Of a DNA stretch of 64,000 nt, positions 50,701 through 59,690 are shown in pieces. Source of the stretch: Paramoeba atlantica. Taxonomy: Eukaryota; Discosea. Where the stretch lies: positions 248,001 to 312,000 of the forward strand of contig CDRNVI010000009.1 of the NCBI GenBank assembly GCA_977017575.1. Direction: 5' to 3'. A program made the position numbers and the translations under genes. Each line of letters begins with the position of its first letter. The stretch's first letter is position 1. The notes under the pieces were generated by a model. The model ran no database searches, was not told the DNA's origin, and saw only the letters and a program-made list of their open reading frames with translations.

Positions 50701-51662
50701 CAGCCCGCGAGCCATCAGACACCGGACCTTTTTTAGATGCTGACCCGCCGTTGGGCGCTGACCTTGACATAGATATTGACCCGCCAGAATGGGACGAAAG
50801 TATCATCCCACGTCAGAAAGATATCATCCGCGCTATAGGGGAAAGGGAGTTTAATATAGCATACTGTTCCGCTGATACACGAACGCGAACCAGATGGGTA
50901 TCACAATCAGGGAAAGGGGCTAGCAGTTGGGCATTCGTCACCCCATCGAAGGACCTAGGCTATGCATTCAAACCCGCGGAGTTTCGAACCTTGTGTCGAT
51001 GGTGGTTGGGGGTGGATGTATACGGAGAAACTCGTCCATGTCCCTCGGATGAATGCAAACTCCCTCTGGGTCCTGAAGGGGATCACGCACTCGTGTGCAA
51101 ACATGGACAAGGTATAATAAACCGGCACAATTCCCTGGTTGAACATTTTTCCTCCTTCTGCGGGCATGCCTCTTTGGCACCCCAACGAGAGCACAGTCTT
51201 GGCAATCGAGGTCCCGGAGGGGGGCTCACCAGGCCAGGCGATGTGTTTCTCCCCACGTATTCCAAGGCTAAAGGCATGGTCCTTGATTTTGCAGTTACCC
51301 ACGCTCAGCAAACTAAATACACGGACAAAGTTCGTAACGCTAGCTGGGTAGCTGCAGGATCATTCGCCGAGCACTACGCCGCGGAAAAAAAGGTGCACCA
51401 ACGGTTGGAGGCTGAGGAAGCAGGCCATGAATTCACAGCCATGGTGGTAGAGAGCTATGGCTCCTGGAGCGTGAGCGCAACGTCCGTTCTAAAGGGAGTC
51501 GGAAAGAGGCGGGCACAGGCTTCAAATGGGACCCTTACGGAAGAGCAGGCTACAAATAAATTGTATGCCGAATTGAATGTGACCCTCATGCGAGCACAAG
51601 CTCGTATGATGGTTACACGCATGGCTGTGCCCGACCCGAACGAGCCCATCACGGAAGGATAG
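47787..51662 (+). pseudogene. LINE-A3 polyprotein lacking its N-terminal end
   Basis: 1291 codons without a stop, but the initiator is lost by 5' truncation. Fingers: CPAEGCAWRTIAHGG ... YYNHVAYHH and FLCETCGKHYTL. RT: VRPIAAGETIRRLVSK, motif A CKVDLSNAFNNVS, motif B GVQQGDPLGPLLFSL, motif C LWYLDDGVFIGK. The CCHC is CPSDECKLPLGPEGDHALVC; the RLE is TRPGDVFLPTY ... MVLDFAVTH. Closest by eye to LINE-A2 in the N-terminal third and the C-terminus, yet clearly a third subfamily. Catalytic residues are intact. Confidence 0.9.
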
Positions 51663-52041
51663 TGTCGGACCCAACTGATCCTATGGTGGTGACATAGGCC
51701 ACGGGTGCTGGTCGGGTCGACAGAGTCTATACTCACGCCTAGCCCGCGAGGGCTAGGTACCCCAAGTGAGGTAGTACACGGGTAGTGAATCTCCTCCCCG
51801 TCGGCCAGCATCCTGTTTCGCGACCGTGTCGCTGTCGACACAGGCCCGCGCCTGCGCCCTCCCATATAGCAAGGGAAGGGTTCACAAGTCAGGCCGTGGA
51901 GTGGTCGAAAGACCCGGTCCGGAACGCGCGAATGGATTGGGTCTGTATTGCTTGTTTTAGTTTTTACTGTTTCTTGTTTGTAGTATATACTTAGGGGAGA
52001 TTAAATTGCTAGTTTTGGGCCGAGAAAAAAAAAAAAAAAAA
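47787..52041 (+). mobile_element. LINE-A3, slightly 5'-truncated
   Basis: Starts inside the ORF immediately after the poly(A) at 47763-47786 (first codons EAEKSHLLGSWNQF), so SL, 5' UTR and initiator are missing. The ORF stays open to 51662, followed by the conserved 3' UTR (about 51700-51945) ending GGGCCGAG and a poly(A) at 52025-52041. The next SL-bearing retroposon begins two bases later. Confidence 0.88.
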
Positions 52042-52042
52042 C

Positions 52043-52079
52043 TCTTTAACGATAAAGATACAGTTTCTGTACCTTGTTG
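52043..52079 (+). other. Spliced-leader exon copy at the 5' end of the short retroposon
   Basis: The same 37 bases, beginning two bases after the LINE-A3 poly(A) and followed by ATTTCTTTTTCC (no GT donor). Confidence 0.85.
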
Positions 52080-52115
52080 ATTTCTTTTTCCTTTTTCTAC
52101 TACGTTTTCTGTTTT

Positions 52116-52859
52116 ATGACAGAATCTTTTCCTTGCAGCGAGGATGGCTACGAATCTGATTGCAATCTCTCTGAGCCGTTCGACCCAGGGGACACAGGCT
52201 CATCTTATGAGGAAGACATCGCATACTATGGTGAACCGGTTTTTCCTCTCTCGCGACGCCTGGCACATTACGCCAGTAGGAATTGTAACAGACTGGAGGA
52301 TTGGGTTTGGAATCCTTTCGAGCCACCTCTTTCTGGGGAGACGACTTACGCGTTGTGGTGCGACGACGCTTACCACACACTCTCAAGGATTCATAGCCAA
52401 TCCTTGGACCTTTGCCACCTCCTCCTCAGTGAACTTAGAGGTTCCGGGCGTGCCCATCGAAATCTCGCCAATGATCTTTTGTGTGAGCTGCCCAGCGCCA
52501 AAATCCCTTTCCCCGCAGAACATACGAACGAGGCTCTAATAAGCATCTGGTATGAGAATGCCATGGATGCCGTTGGAGAGACCGTATGTTTATTAGAATC
52601 CTTCATGGAGAGGGTCGATAAGCTTCGCGTGTCGACTGGTCACCTGAAGACAACGGAGGTTCCTCTGCACCTAGTAGGCCCGAAAGCCGTCATGGCGACT
52701 AGGACCCAGCGGGCGGGTACGTTTACCTTCGACCGGGTAGATGAAGTTACTAATCTCAATCAAAAAATGTGTAACCTCTCAGCTAACTCGGTGTCAACGG
52801 GCGGCCATGTCAACAAGAACGCGCGAAAGCGGGCAGGACGTCGAAAGACAGGCCGGTAA
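52116..52859 (+). CDS. Unidentified 247-aa protein of the SL-tagged retroposon
   Basis: The ATG at 52116 is the first after the SL. The protein starts MTESFPCSEDGYESDCNLSE, is acidic in its first 50 residues, has a probably helical middle (LDLCHLLLSELRGSGRAHRN, ENAMDAVGETVCLLESFMER) and a basic end (NARKRAGRRKTGR) that could bind RNA or serve as a nuclear signal. It has no RT, nuclease or zinc motif. It is either a non-autonomous element ORF or a retrocopied host mRNA. The shared 3' end with LINE-A favours the former. Confidence 0.6.
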   Translation: MTESFPCSEDGYESDCNLSEPFDPGDTGSSYEEDIAYYGEPVFPLSRRLAHYASRNCNRLEDWVWNPFEPPLSGETTYALWCDDAYHTLSRIHSQSLDLCHLLLSELRGSGRAHRNLANDLLCELPSAKIPFPAEHTNEALISIWYENAMDAVGETVCLLESFMERVDKLRVSTGHLKTTEVPLHLVGPKAVMATRTQRAGTFTFDRVDEVTNLNQKMCNLSANSVSTGGHVNKNARKRAGRRKTGR

Positions 52860-53298
52860 AGGCACCTGGGAAAGTCCTCGGGGGTTGATCGTGCTGACGG
52901 GGCTTATTCTCGCGCCTGGCTTTTACGAGTGAGGTTCCCAGTGCGAGGTAAGTGGGTTTCGAAGTTGTTTCCGGACCCGGCGATCTGCACCTTGCTTAGT
53001 GATCTTCTTGCGCGAATGATTTGGAGGTCGCGGGAAGTGGAAAAGGAGACAGGGGGTAGGGGAAAAAGTTAAGCGGAAAACGGGTAAAGGAAAAGTGGGT
53101 AAAGGAAAAGTGGGTAAAGGGAATGTGGGAAAAGGAAAGTGAATAAGTGGAAAGTCGTTAACGGGAAAGCGGGTAGGTGGAAACGCGTTAACGGGAAAAA
53201 GTGGGGAAGATACGGGAATGTTAAGAAATGAAGTAGGAAAGTCGTAGTAGTATAAAAGAAAAGTTAGAATTCGTACTCTTCCCCCCAATTATTTGCAA
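52860..53298 (+). other. 3' UTR of the SL-tagged retroposon
   Basis: See the retroposon entry: distant LINE-A-type structured block at about 52885-52960, then purine-rich short repeats (GGAAAAGTGGGTAAAG type) and the C-rich pre-poly(A) tail. Confidence 0.6.
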
Positions 53299-53323
53299 AA
53301 AAAAAAAAAAAAAAAAAAAAAAC

Positions 53324-54408
53324 TTTTGTTAAGGCATTTTCTTTTGTTAAGACCCTTTCTTTTGTTAAGACCTTTTCTTTTGTTAAGACCCTTTCTTTTG
53401 TTAAGACCCTTTCTTTTGTTAAGACCCTTTCTTTTGTTAAGACCCTTTCTTTTGTTAAGACCCTTTCTTTTGTTAAGGCCCTTTCTTTTGTTAAGACCTT
53501 TTCTTTTGTTAAGACCCTTTCTTTTGTTAAGACCCTTTCGTTTGTTAGGACCCTTTCTTTTGTTAGGACCTTTTCTTTTGTTAAGACCCTTTCTTTTGTT
53601 AAGGCCCTTTCTTTTGTTAAGGCCCTTTCTTTTGTTAAGACCCTTTCTTTTGTTAAGACCCTTTCTTTTGTTAAGACCCTTTCTTTTGTTAAGAACCTTT
53701 CTTTTGTAAAGACCCTTTCTTTTGTTAAGACCCTTTCTTTTGTTAAGGCCCTTTCTTTTGTTAATACCCTTTCTTTTGTTAAGACCTTTTCTTTTGTTAA
53801 GACCCTTTCTTTTGTTAAGACCCTTTCTTTTGTTAAGACCCTTTCTTTTGTTAAGACCCTTTCTTTTGTAAACACCCTTTCTTTTGTTAAGACCCTTTCT
53901 TTTGTTAAGACCCTTTCTTTTGTTAAGGCCCTTTTCTTTTGTTCTCTTGTTAAGACCTTTTCTTTTGTTAAGGCATTTTCTTTTGGTAAGACCCTTTCTT
54001 TTGTTAAGACCCTTTCTTTTGGTAAGGCCCTTTCTTTTGTTAAGACCTTTTCTTTTGTTAAGACCCTTTCTTTTGTTAAGACCCTTTCTTTTGTTAAGAC
54101 CCTTTCTTTTGTTAAGACCCTTTCTTTTGTAAACACCCTTTCTTTTGTTAAGACCCTTTCTTTTGTTAAGACCCTTTCTTTTGTTAAGGCCCTTTCTTTT
54201 GTTAAGACCCTTTCTTTTGTTAAGACCCTTTCTTTTGTTAAGGCCCTTTCTTTTGTTAAGACCCTTTCTTTTGTTAAGACCCTTTCTTTTGTTAAGACCC
54301 TTTCTATTGTTAAGACACTTTCTTTTGTTAAGACCCTTTCTTTTGTTAGGACCCTTTCTTTTGTTAGGACCCTTTCTATTGTTAAGACCCTTTCTTTTGT
54401 TAAGTATA
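53324..54408 (-). repeat. 18-bp minisatellite, array 3 (largest)
   Basis: About 60 copies of TTTCTTTTGTTAAGACCC starting directly after the retroposon poly(A). Higher-order structure is visible: the run with TAAACACCC variants near 53870 recurs near 54130, indicating a duplicated block of roughly 260 bp. All three minus frames and one plus frame are largely open because the unit is a multiple of three without stops. Confidence 0.96.
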
Positions 54409-54438
54409 TATGATTGTTCCGTGCTGTCTTTTTTTTTT

Positions 54439-54471
54439 GCAGCAAGAAGGAAACTTCCTGTCTCTTCAGTT
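54439..54471 (+). repeat. 33-bp block shared with 19871-19903
   Basis: Identical copy of the GCAGCAAGAAGGAAACTTCC block. Preceded by a T run ending in GCAG, like a splice acceptor. Confidence 0.75.
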
Positions 54472-54565
54472 AATAACACACCCAGGTTTACATATGAGAT
54501 TAGATCAAAAAGGGGTTAATATTTCCACTTTTTCATTTATTAACTACGTTCGAAAAAGAACTTCT

Positions 54566-54835
54566 TCAAAAGGCAGACTCTTCGTCGCTGCGAGGGTCAA
54601 TGAATCTCCGAAGCTGAGAAAGCGCGATCGACCCGTTCAACTCTTGCAAGCGCAAGGCGAGATCATGTATTACGAACTCTCGTGATAAGCCGCACACATC
54701 AGCAAGCGAGTTAAGGAGAATCTTAGTGCCGCTATGAAGCGCTCCTCCAGAAAGCATGGGGATGCATTTAAATTGCTCAAACGGTATCAAACCTGTTTTG
54801 ACGTACGTGGCGTGTTTCCTTTTAAAATGAGTCGT
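54566..54835 (-). pseudogene. LINE-B2 C-terminal fragment
   Basis: Minus-strand frame: KRKHATYVKTGLIPFEQFK, CIPMLSGGALHSGTKILLN, LALRLQELNGSIALSQLRRF, stop. The same segment exists at 19379-19620 and 57704-58100. It abuts the plus-strand LINE-B at about 54826 head to head. Confidence 0.75.
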
Positions 54836-56301
54836 CTTTGGAAGTTGCGTTCCTTCACCTCAAAGAACTAGCAAGTGGTCTGAATCTTGAAATTAATTCC
54901 CGTAAATGCGAAGTATTCCAAGGCAACAGTTCAACGAATAATCGAGGGATGGATCTCAAGGAACTTGGGGTGGAAGACTGTGTGGATTCCATCAAGGTCC
55001 TAGGAGCATACATCGGGCATAATAAAGCCGTTGAACGAAAGCTCTTGGAGAAGTTAGGGAAACATAAATGTTTATTTCGAAGACTTCGCGCTATGGGTCC
55101 CAGCAACTTGTCACTAGCGATTCTCAAGCGATGTACCATACCCCGTCATGATTACCACCTTCGAGTCCACAAACCTGGAGCTTCGTTTCTTCTTGCCCAG
55201 GTGTTCGACGAGGAAATCCATGAGATCTTAAAGAAATGGTGTGGTGCAGATAGTGAAGCACTTAAACTCTCTGCCCTCCCATGTAAAATGGGAGGTCTAG
55301 GAATCACCTCAACCGTTCTAAAGCAACGCTACTTTTTCGAAGCGTCCCTAAAATCTATTGATGAGCGATCGAAACCCATTAATGCTCCGGTAGATAAGGG
55401 AGGCAAGAAACAAGCCGACAGCACACGAACGAATTCACAAGCTGCACGCACCCAGCTAAGAAAGAGCATGAAGAATGAACACGAGAAGACAGCAGCAGAA
55501 TTGAATGCAATACCGAGATTCCAAAATATCATAAAGCGAACGAAGGAGGCGAACAATCACTTAGATTCAACGTGCAACTACGTAAATCCATATCTTTTTC
55601 GTTACACTCTAATGATGCGCCTAGGAATTGCTCTAAGTAATGTGTCAGGCGAGATTACATGCCCTGGATGTGGAACAATCGAAACATCAAGCAAAATCAT
55701 TCCTCACGTAGCGGGATGTTCACGATGTGCTGGCATGAATTGCACGAGAAAACATTCTCATTTGGTACGCTATATTGCCGAAATGTGTTCCAAAGCTGGT
55801 CTTCCATGTGCGATCGAACCTCGTATTCATGCGTCCTTTTTTTGCACCAAATGCAAGTGCTCAATTTCCCCAGAAGCGGCGGAATACCATCCTTGCCGAG
55901 CGCGTCGAATTAGATCTGGCCCAGACCTAGCGATTATGTGGCCAGATGTTGGAGAAATTTTATACGACGTTACCGTGGTACATACGTGCTGCAGCAGCTA
56001 TGCAAAGCAGAGCAGCAATGCCCTGCTGCAGAGTGCGGAAGAGCGGAAGATAGCAAAATATGTCAAAGAAAAAAGTCTTGATCCAGAATGCTTTCGCTGC
56101 ATAGCTGTGACAGATTGTGGAGTACTACATGAAGAGACAAAGGTTTTGCTGAAAACATTGGCGAAAACAAATGATGTTGATTACAAGATTGTACGAGAAG
56201 CTTTTCAACTTGAACTGGAAAAATATTCAGCCTATGCAGTCGTCTCTCAATTGCGCCAATATATAGAAACCGAGAAATGGGTAGGAGGACTCCGTCTTTA
56301 A
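54826..56301 (+). pseudogene. LINE-B, 5'-truncated copy: RT thumb, zinc clusters, RLE
   Basis: Begins at ESSLEVAFLHLKELASGLNL, just after the position of motif C in the minus-strand copy, and continues without a stop to WVGGLRL (56301). Visible parts: RT thumb (CVDSIKVLGAYIGHN, AILKRCTIPRHDYHLRVH), zinc clusters (CPGCGTIETSS ... CSRCAGMNC; FFCTKCKCSIS ... HPCRARR) and RLE (RSGPDLAIMWPDVGEILYDV, then TVVHTC). The long uninterrupted frame with intact RLE residues suggests recent insertion. The N-terminal RT is missing. Confidence 0.88.
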
Positions 56302-56309
56302 ACACTCCT

Positions 56310-56600
56310 CTGAATATTACATTTTCGCTGCTTTTAACATTTCGTTAATAATGTTTCGTTGCTTTCAGCCTTTGGTGATTAATAATGTTTCGTTGCTTTC
56401 AGCCTTTGGTGATTACTGTTTCGCTGCTTGGTTAGGTTTCAGCCTTTGGTTATTTTTGTTTTGCTGCTTGGTGATTATTGTTCCGCAGCTTTCAGCTCTT
56501 GGTTGTTACTGTTTCGCTGCTTTGGGTTATCACCGTTTCGCTGCTTTGAGTCGTCACTTTTTCGCTGCTTTCAGCATTCGGCTATTACTGTTTTGCTTTT
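56310..56600 (+). repeat. LINE-B 3' tail repeats
   Basis: Seven or more imperfect copies of a 30-37 base unit, roughly TGTTTCGCTGCTTTCAGCCT then TTGGTGATTA, immediately after the LINE-B stop. Probably this copy's 3' UTR, formed by tandem slippage during reverse transcription. Confidence 0.75.
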
Positions 56601-56752
56601 TTGAGTAACATGTGAATAAATAAAGGAACGGAAAACACGTGAAACTATTATTTTGAGTATACAGCAACATTGTATACTGCCATTGTATACTACAACAAGA
56701 CGTTAAAGTCGTAAAAAAAAAGGGATGGCGGGTTTGTTTATCACGATGCGTT
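56601..56752. other. Short AT-rich spacer
   Basis: Contains CATTGTATACTGCCATTGTATA words and an A9 run; nothing recognised. Confidence 0.4.
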
Positions 56753-57494
56753 AAGACCCTTTCTTTTGTTAAGACCCTTTCTTTTGTTAAGACCCTTTAA
56801 TTGCATCTCGCATTAACTGCGCCCCGCTTCTGCCGGCATTCGATGGGGCAAATTCATGCAGGATTGTGAAGTCGTAATAGATAATAAACTGCGCCCCGCT
56901 TCTGCCCCGCTTCTGTTAAGACCCTTTCTTATGTTAAGACCCTTTCTTTTGTTAAGACCCTTTCTTTTGTTAAGACCCTTTCTTTTGTTAAGGCCCTTTC
57001 TTTTGTTAAGGCCCTTTCTTCTGTTAAGACCGTTTCTTTTCTTAAGACCCTTTCTTTTGTTAATGACCTTTCTTTTGTTAATGACCTTTCTTTTGATAAG
57101 GCCCTTTCTTTTGTTAAGGCCCTTTCTTCTGTTAAGACCGTTTCTTTTCTTAAGACCCTTTCTTTTGTTAAGACCCATTCTTTTGTTAAGACCCTTTCTT
57201 TTGTTAAGGCATTTTCTTTTGGTAAGACCCTTTCTTTTGTTAAGACCCTTTCTTTTGTTAAGGCCCTTTCTTTTGTTAAGACCCTTTCTTTTGTTAAGAC
57301 CCTTTCTTTTGTTAAGACCCTTTCTTTTGTTAAGACCCTTTCTATTGTTAAGACCCTTTCTTTTGTTAGGACCCTTTCTTTTGTTAAGACCCTTTCTTTT
57401 GTTAAGGCCCTTTCTTTTGTTAAGACCCTTTCTTTTGTTAAGACCCTTTGTTTTGTTAAGACCCTTTCTTTTATTAAGACCCTTTCTTTTGTTA
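56753..57494 (-). repeat. 18-bp minisatellite, array 4, with an embedded LINE-B2 piece
   Basis: Three units (56753-56803), then a 100-bp LINE-B2 fragment, then about 32 units (56910-57494). Variants include GTTAATGACC and TTTCTTAAGACC. A block of about 107 bp (TCTTCTGTTAAGACCGTTTC region) is duplicated at 57018 and 57126. Confidence 0.93.
56804..56905 (-). pseudogene. LINE-B2 RLE fragment between minisatellite blocks
   Basis: The minus frame reads IIYYDFTILHEFAPSNAG then GAQLMRDAIK, matching the LINE-B2 RLE (EIFYDLTVVHDLAPSLAG, AKAIKDAIARK) at 57.9 kb. It is bracketed by direct copies of AACTGCGCCCCGCTTCTGCC (56814 and 56887). Confidence 0.7.
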
Positions 57495-57703
57495 AGGATA
57501 TAAACACTTTCCTTGGTATATAATAAAATATTATGCTTTACGCTTTTTATGAGGCCTTCTTCTTGTTACTGTGTTTTTTTTTTATTCCTTGATCTTACAA
57601 AAATAATTGTATGATATAAACTGCGAATCCTCTTCAAACAATTCTTTTCGTAAACTATGAGACTTCCTACCACGGATTCTCACTGCATATTCCATCAAAA
57701 AGC
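57495..57703. other. AT-rich spacer
   Basis: Downstream (minus sense) of the LINE-B2 stop at 57704; presumably its 3' UTR. Nothing recognised. Confidence 0.4.
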
Positions 57704-58100
57704 TCAAATATCGTCCCCATGGCTTTGGCTCAGGTACTTTCTGAGCTGGCCTAGGAGAATGTTTCCATTCATCTCCTGCAAGAGAAGTATGAAATCGTTT
57801 TCCACCTTGCTGGGCTCAATAGAAATCTTTTCCGCCAGAAGCCGTAGCAGCTCCCGAGTTCGGGCGTGCAATGAGCCACTTGACAGCACCGGTAAACAGG
57901 CGAATTGCTCCTCGGCTAACATATTCGATGAGACGTATTTGGTGTTTTTCCGCGCGATCGCATCTTTGATTGCCTTCGCCGGTGTTGTTCCCGCAAGAGA
58001 TGGTGCCAGATCGTGTACGACGGTGAGATCATAGAAGATTTCACCGGTCGCCCAATAAATAACCAAATCGGGCCCTGAACGGTGTAGCGTGCTGCCTTTG
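57704..58100 (-). pseudogene. LINE-B2 RLE and C-terminus, 5' part displaced by Y3
   Basis: The minus frame starts at SKGSTLHRSGPDLVIYWATG (RLE, first Asp), EIFYDLTVVHDL (second Asp), then CLPVLSSGSLHARTREL and LLLQEMNGNILLGQLRKYL. Its upstream portion lies beyond Y3: 64000-63848 on the minus strand is open (VRNVSAEFIPCVVSVYRDLM). The Y3 insertion therefore split this gene just before the RLE signature. Confidence 0.75.
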
Positions 58101-58280
58101 CTAATAGTCCACGTTTTGAAATTTAGCCGAGGGGCTGTTATGTATTTGCCTGCTGGCCCTTCGGGGCACATAGTTTCTTCGAATTATGATTTGTATTCAG
58201 AATTTTACATGGGATGGGTATTTACTATTATCTTATATATCCTTGTTAGGTTGTTATTTTACTTTGCTTTAAGTTTTTGT
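58101..58280 (+). repeat. A1 repeat of Y3
   Basis: CTAATAGTCCACG to CTTTAAGTTTTTGT; identical by eye to 63409-63590. It also matches the A part of the solo repeat at 31135-31566 (minus). Confidence 0.9.
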
Positions 58281-58286
58281 TTAAGA

Positions 58287-59687
58287 ATGAGATCCCAACG
58301 TTTGCGGGCTCCTCAGGAGCCGAGCCAGGACCGTGATCGCTCTCCAAAGCGTGACCGGGCGCCAACACCGGTTGAAACCTCCTCTTTTGCCCGTTCGAAA
58401 CGCCAGTCTCTTTCATGTCCTCCCGTGCGCCCCCCTCTCCCTCCTCTTCCCACGCAGCCGGCTCCGCAGGTATCCGCGCGACCTCCTCCTGTTCCCCCTA
58501 CCCCTGGACCGGCGCGTCGCAAGGTACGCCCTTCAGGAAGAGCACTCAGCCCCGCCCGCGAACCGCCTAGCCCTCTCCCTTCCAACCTCCCTAGTTTGCC
58601 GGCGAGCTCCCTCCCTAGCCCGTATCCATTTCCGCTGGAGGCTCCGGAGCCCCATGTTCGACGTAGAGGAACCCTCAACCCTGACCAGGTTGAGGCTTCT
58701 CGCTCGCCGCGCCGTTACGAGGCCCTCGACCTTGACCACGTCGGGATGCCTCAGCGTTCACGCTGTGATGCGCGTGGGATCATGACACAATCTAGCAAAG
58801 AAGAATTCATCACGAAAGTGATTGAGCTTCTGCGCAAAGACTATGAGGTCACCGTCGAGGCTGTATGGTCCCTTCCCCGGGATGGCCTACGGCAGACGGT
58901 TATAGGGTTGGTGCATATGACGCATCCAAAGGACCCTAACTCAACTGAGTTGTTCGCCGAGTGGGATGGGGACAAGAACACTGCCTACCGTTTTCCCCAT
59001 CCCGAGATCAACTACCACTCTTTGGAACTGGCCCATGTTCGGGCGCAGATGCCGGGTGGGAAACCAGTTGAAGATCTGATCCCCACGTTTGAACGCGTCC
59101 GTATTACGGACCCGAAAGGCTTCTCCCCCTACGATCCGGTTACTTGGCAACCGTGGATCGACACGGATGATTTGTTCAAGCCACGTGAACTCATCCGTGA
59201 GCTGCGCGAAGCTCCGCAGCTTGGGGTACGCTTCAACCCGCCGCCGCAGCGTGAGCGCCTGTTCAAAATGTTAACTGAATGGGTGTACGCTGCGTGTAAT
59301 ACGGAGGGATGGCTAGAGAAGCACAACCTCGCCGTAGCCCTTCTCATCATCGAAGAGCTTCGCAACCATTATTGGGCTGCGGCGGGCGTTGCTGTCGAGC
59401 GTGTGCAACAGCGTTTGCACCGTGACGACGATCCTCAGGACCGTTACGGTCAGCTCGTTGTGGATGAGCAACTGAGGGGCCGAACCGCTACGCGTGCTCC
59501 CCGACGACGCAGCCAAGGACCTTTCTGTTTTGGCTGCCATCAGCCAGGCCACCTACGATCGAACTGCCCCCAATCGTCCCAACAGCAGGGGGGGCAGTTC
59601 CGTACCCAGCGCACCCCGCAACAGGATTTTCGCGGCGGGGTGGTGGGCGGCGCCAACCGTTACGGCGCAACACGGGCTTTCCACTAG
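58287..59687 (+). CDS. Gag-like protein of Y3 with CCHC zinc knuckle
   Basis: 466 aa from the ATG just after A1 (the frame is also open upstream through A1, but that is repeat sequence). The first 160 residues are Arg/Pro/Ser-rich. A conserved middle is shared with Y2 gag (YRFPHPEINYHSLEL, PRELIRELREAPQLGVR). The C-terminal knuckle CFGCHQPGHLRSNC is followed by a Gln/Arg/Gly-rich tail (QQDFRGGVVGG). It probably packages element RNA. It stops 3 bp before the YR ATG. Confidence 0.82.
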   Translation: MRSQRLRAPQEPSQDRDRSPKRDRAPTPVETSSFARSKRQSLSCPPVRPPLPPLPTQPAPQVSARPPPVPPTPGPARRKVRPSGRALSPAREPPSPLPSNLPSLPASSLPSPYPFPLEAPEPHVRRRGTLNPDQVEASRSPRRYEALDLDHVGMPQRSRCDARGIMTQSSKEEFITKVIELLRKDYEVTVEAVWSLPRDGLRQTVIGLVHMTHPKDPNSTELFAEWDGDKNTAYRFPHPEINYHSLELAHVRAQMPGGKPVEDLIPTFERVRITDPKGFSPYDPVTWQPWIDTDDLFKPRELIRELREAPQLGVRFNPPPQRERLFKMLTEWVYAACNTEGWLEKHNLAVALLIIEELRNHYWAAAGVAVERVQQRLHRDDDPQDRYGQLVVDEQLRGRTATRAPRRRSQGPFCFGCHQPGHLRSNCPQSSQQQGGQFRTQRTPQQDFRGGVVGGANRYGATRAFH

Positions 59688-59690
59688 GAA

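Larger units (their letters stand above)
52043..53322 (+). mobile_element. SL-tagged non-autonomous retroposon with its own ORF
   Basis: Full-length by its landmarks: SL, 36-bp 5' UTR, ORF 52116-52859, 3' UTR and poly(A) 53297-53322. The 3' UTR resembles LINE-A distantly (GGGGCTTATTCTCGCGCCTG then GCTTTTACGAGTGAGGTTCC, against CTATACTCACGCCTAG ... CCCCAAGTGAGGTA). The tail CTCTTCCCCCCAATTATTTGC-poly(A) parallels LINE-A's CTTCTCCCCCCTTATTAATTGC-poly(A). It lacks RT and endonuclease. G/A-rich GGGAAAAGTGG repeats fill 53030-53210. Confidence 0.7.

Noticed and set aside
53264..54479. Long ORFs of about 390 codons made of KERVLT/NKRKGL repeats
   Set aside because: They are translations of an 18-bp minisatellite that is open in several frames on both strands; no initiation signal or non-repeat domain.
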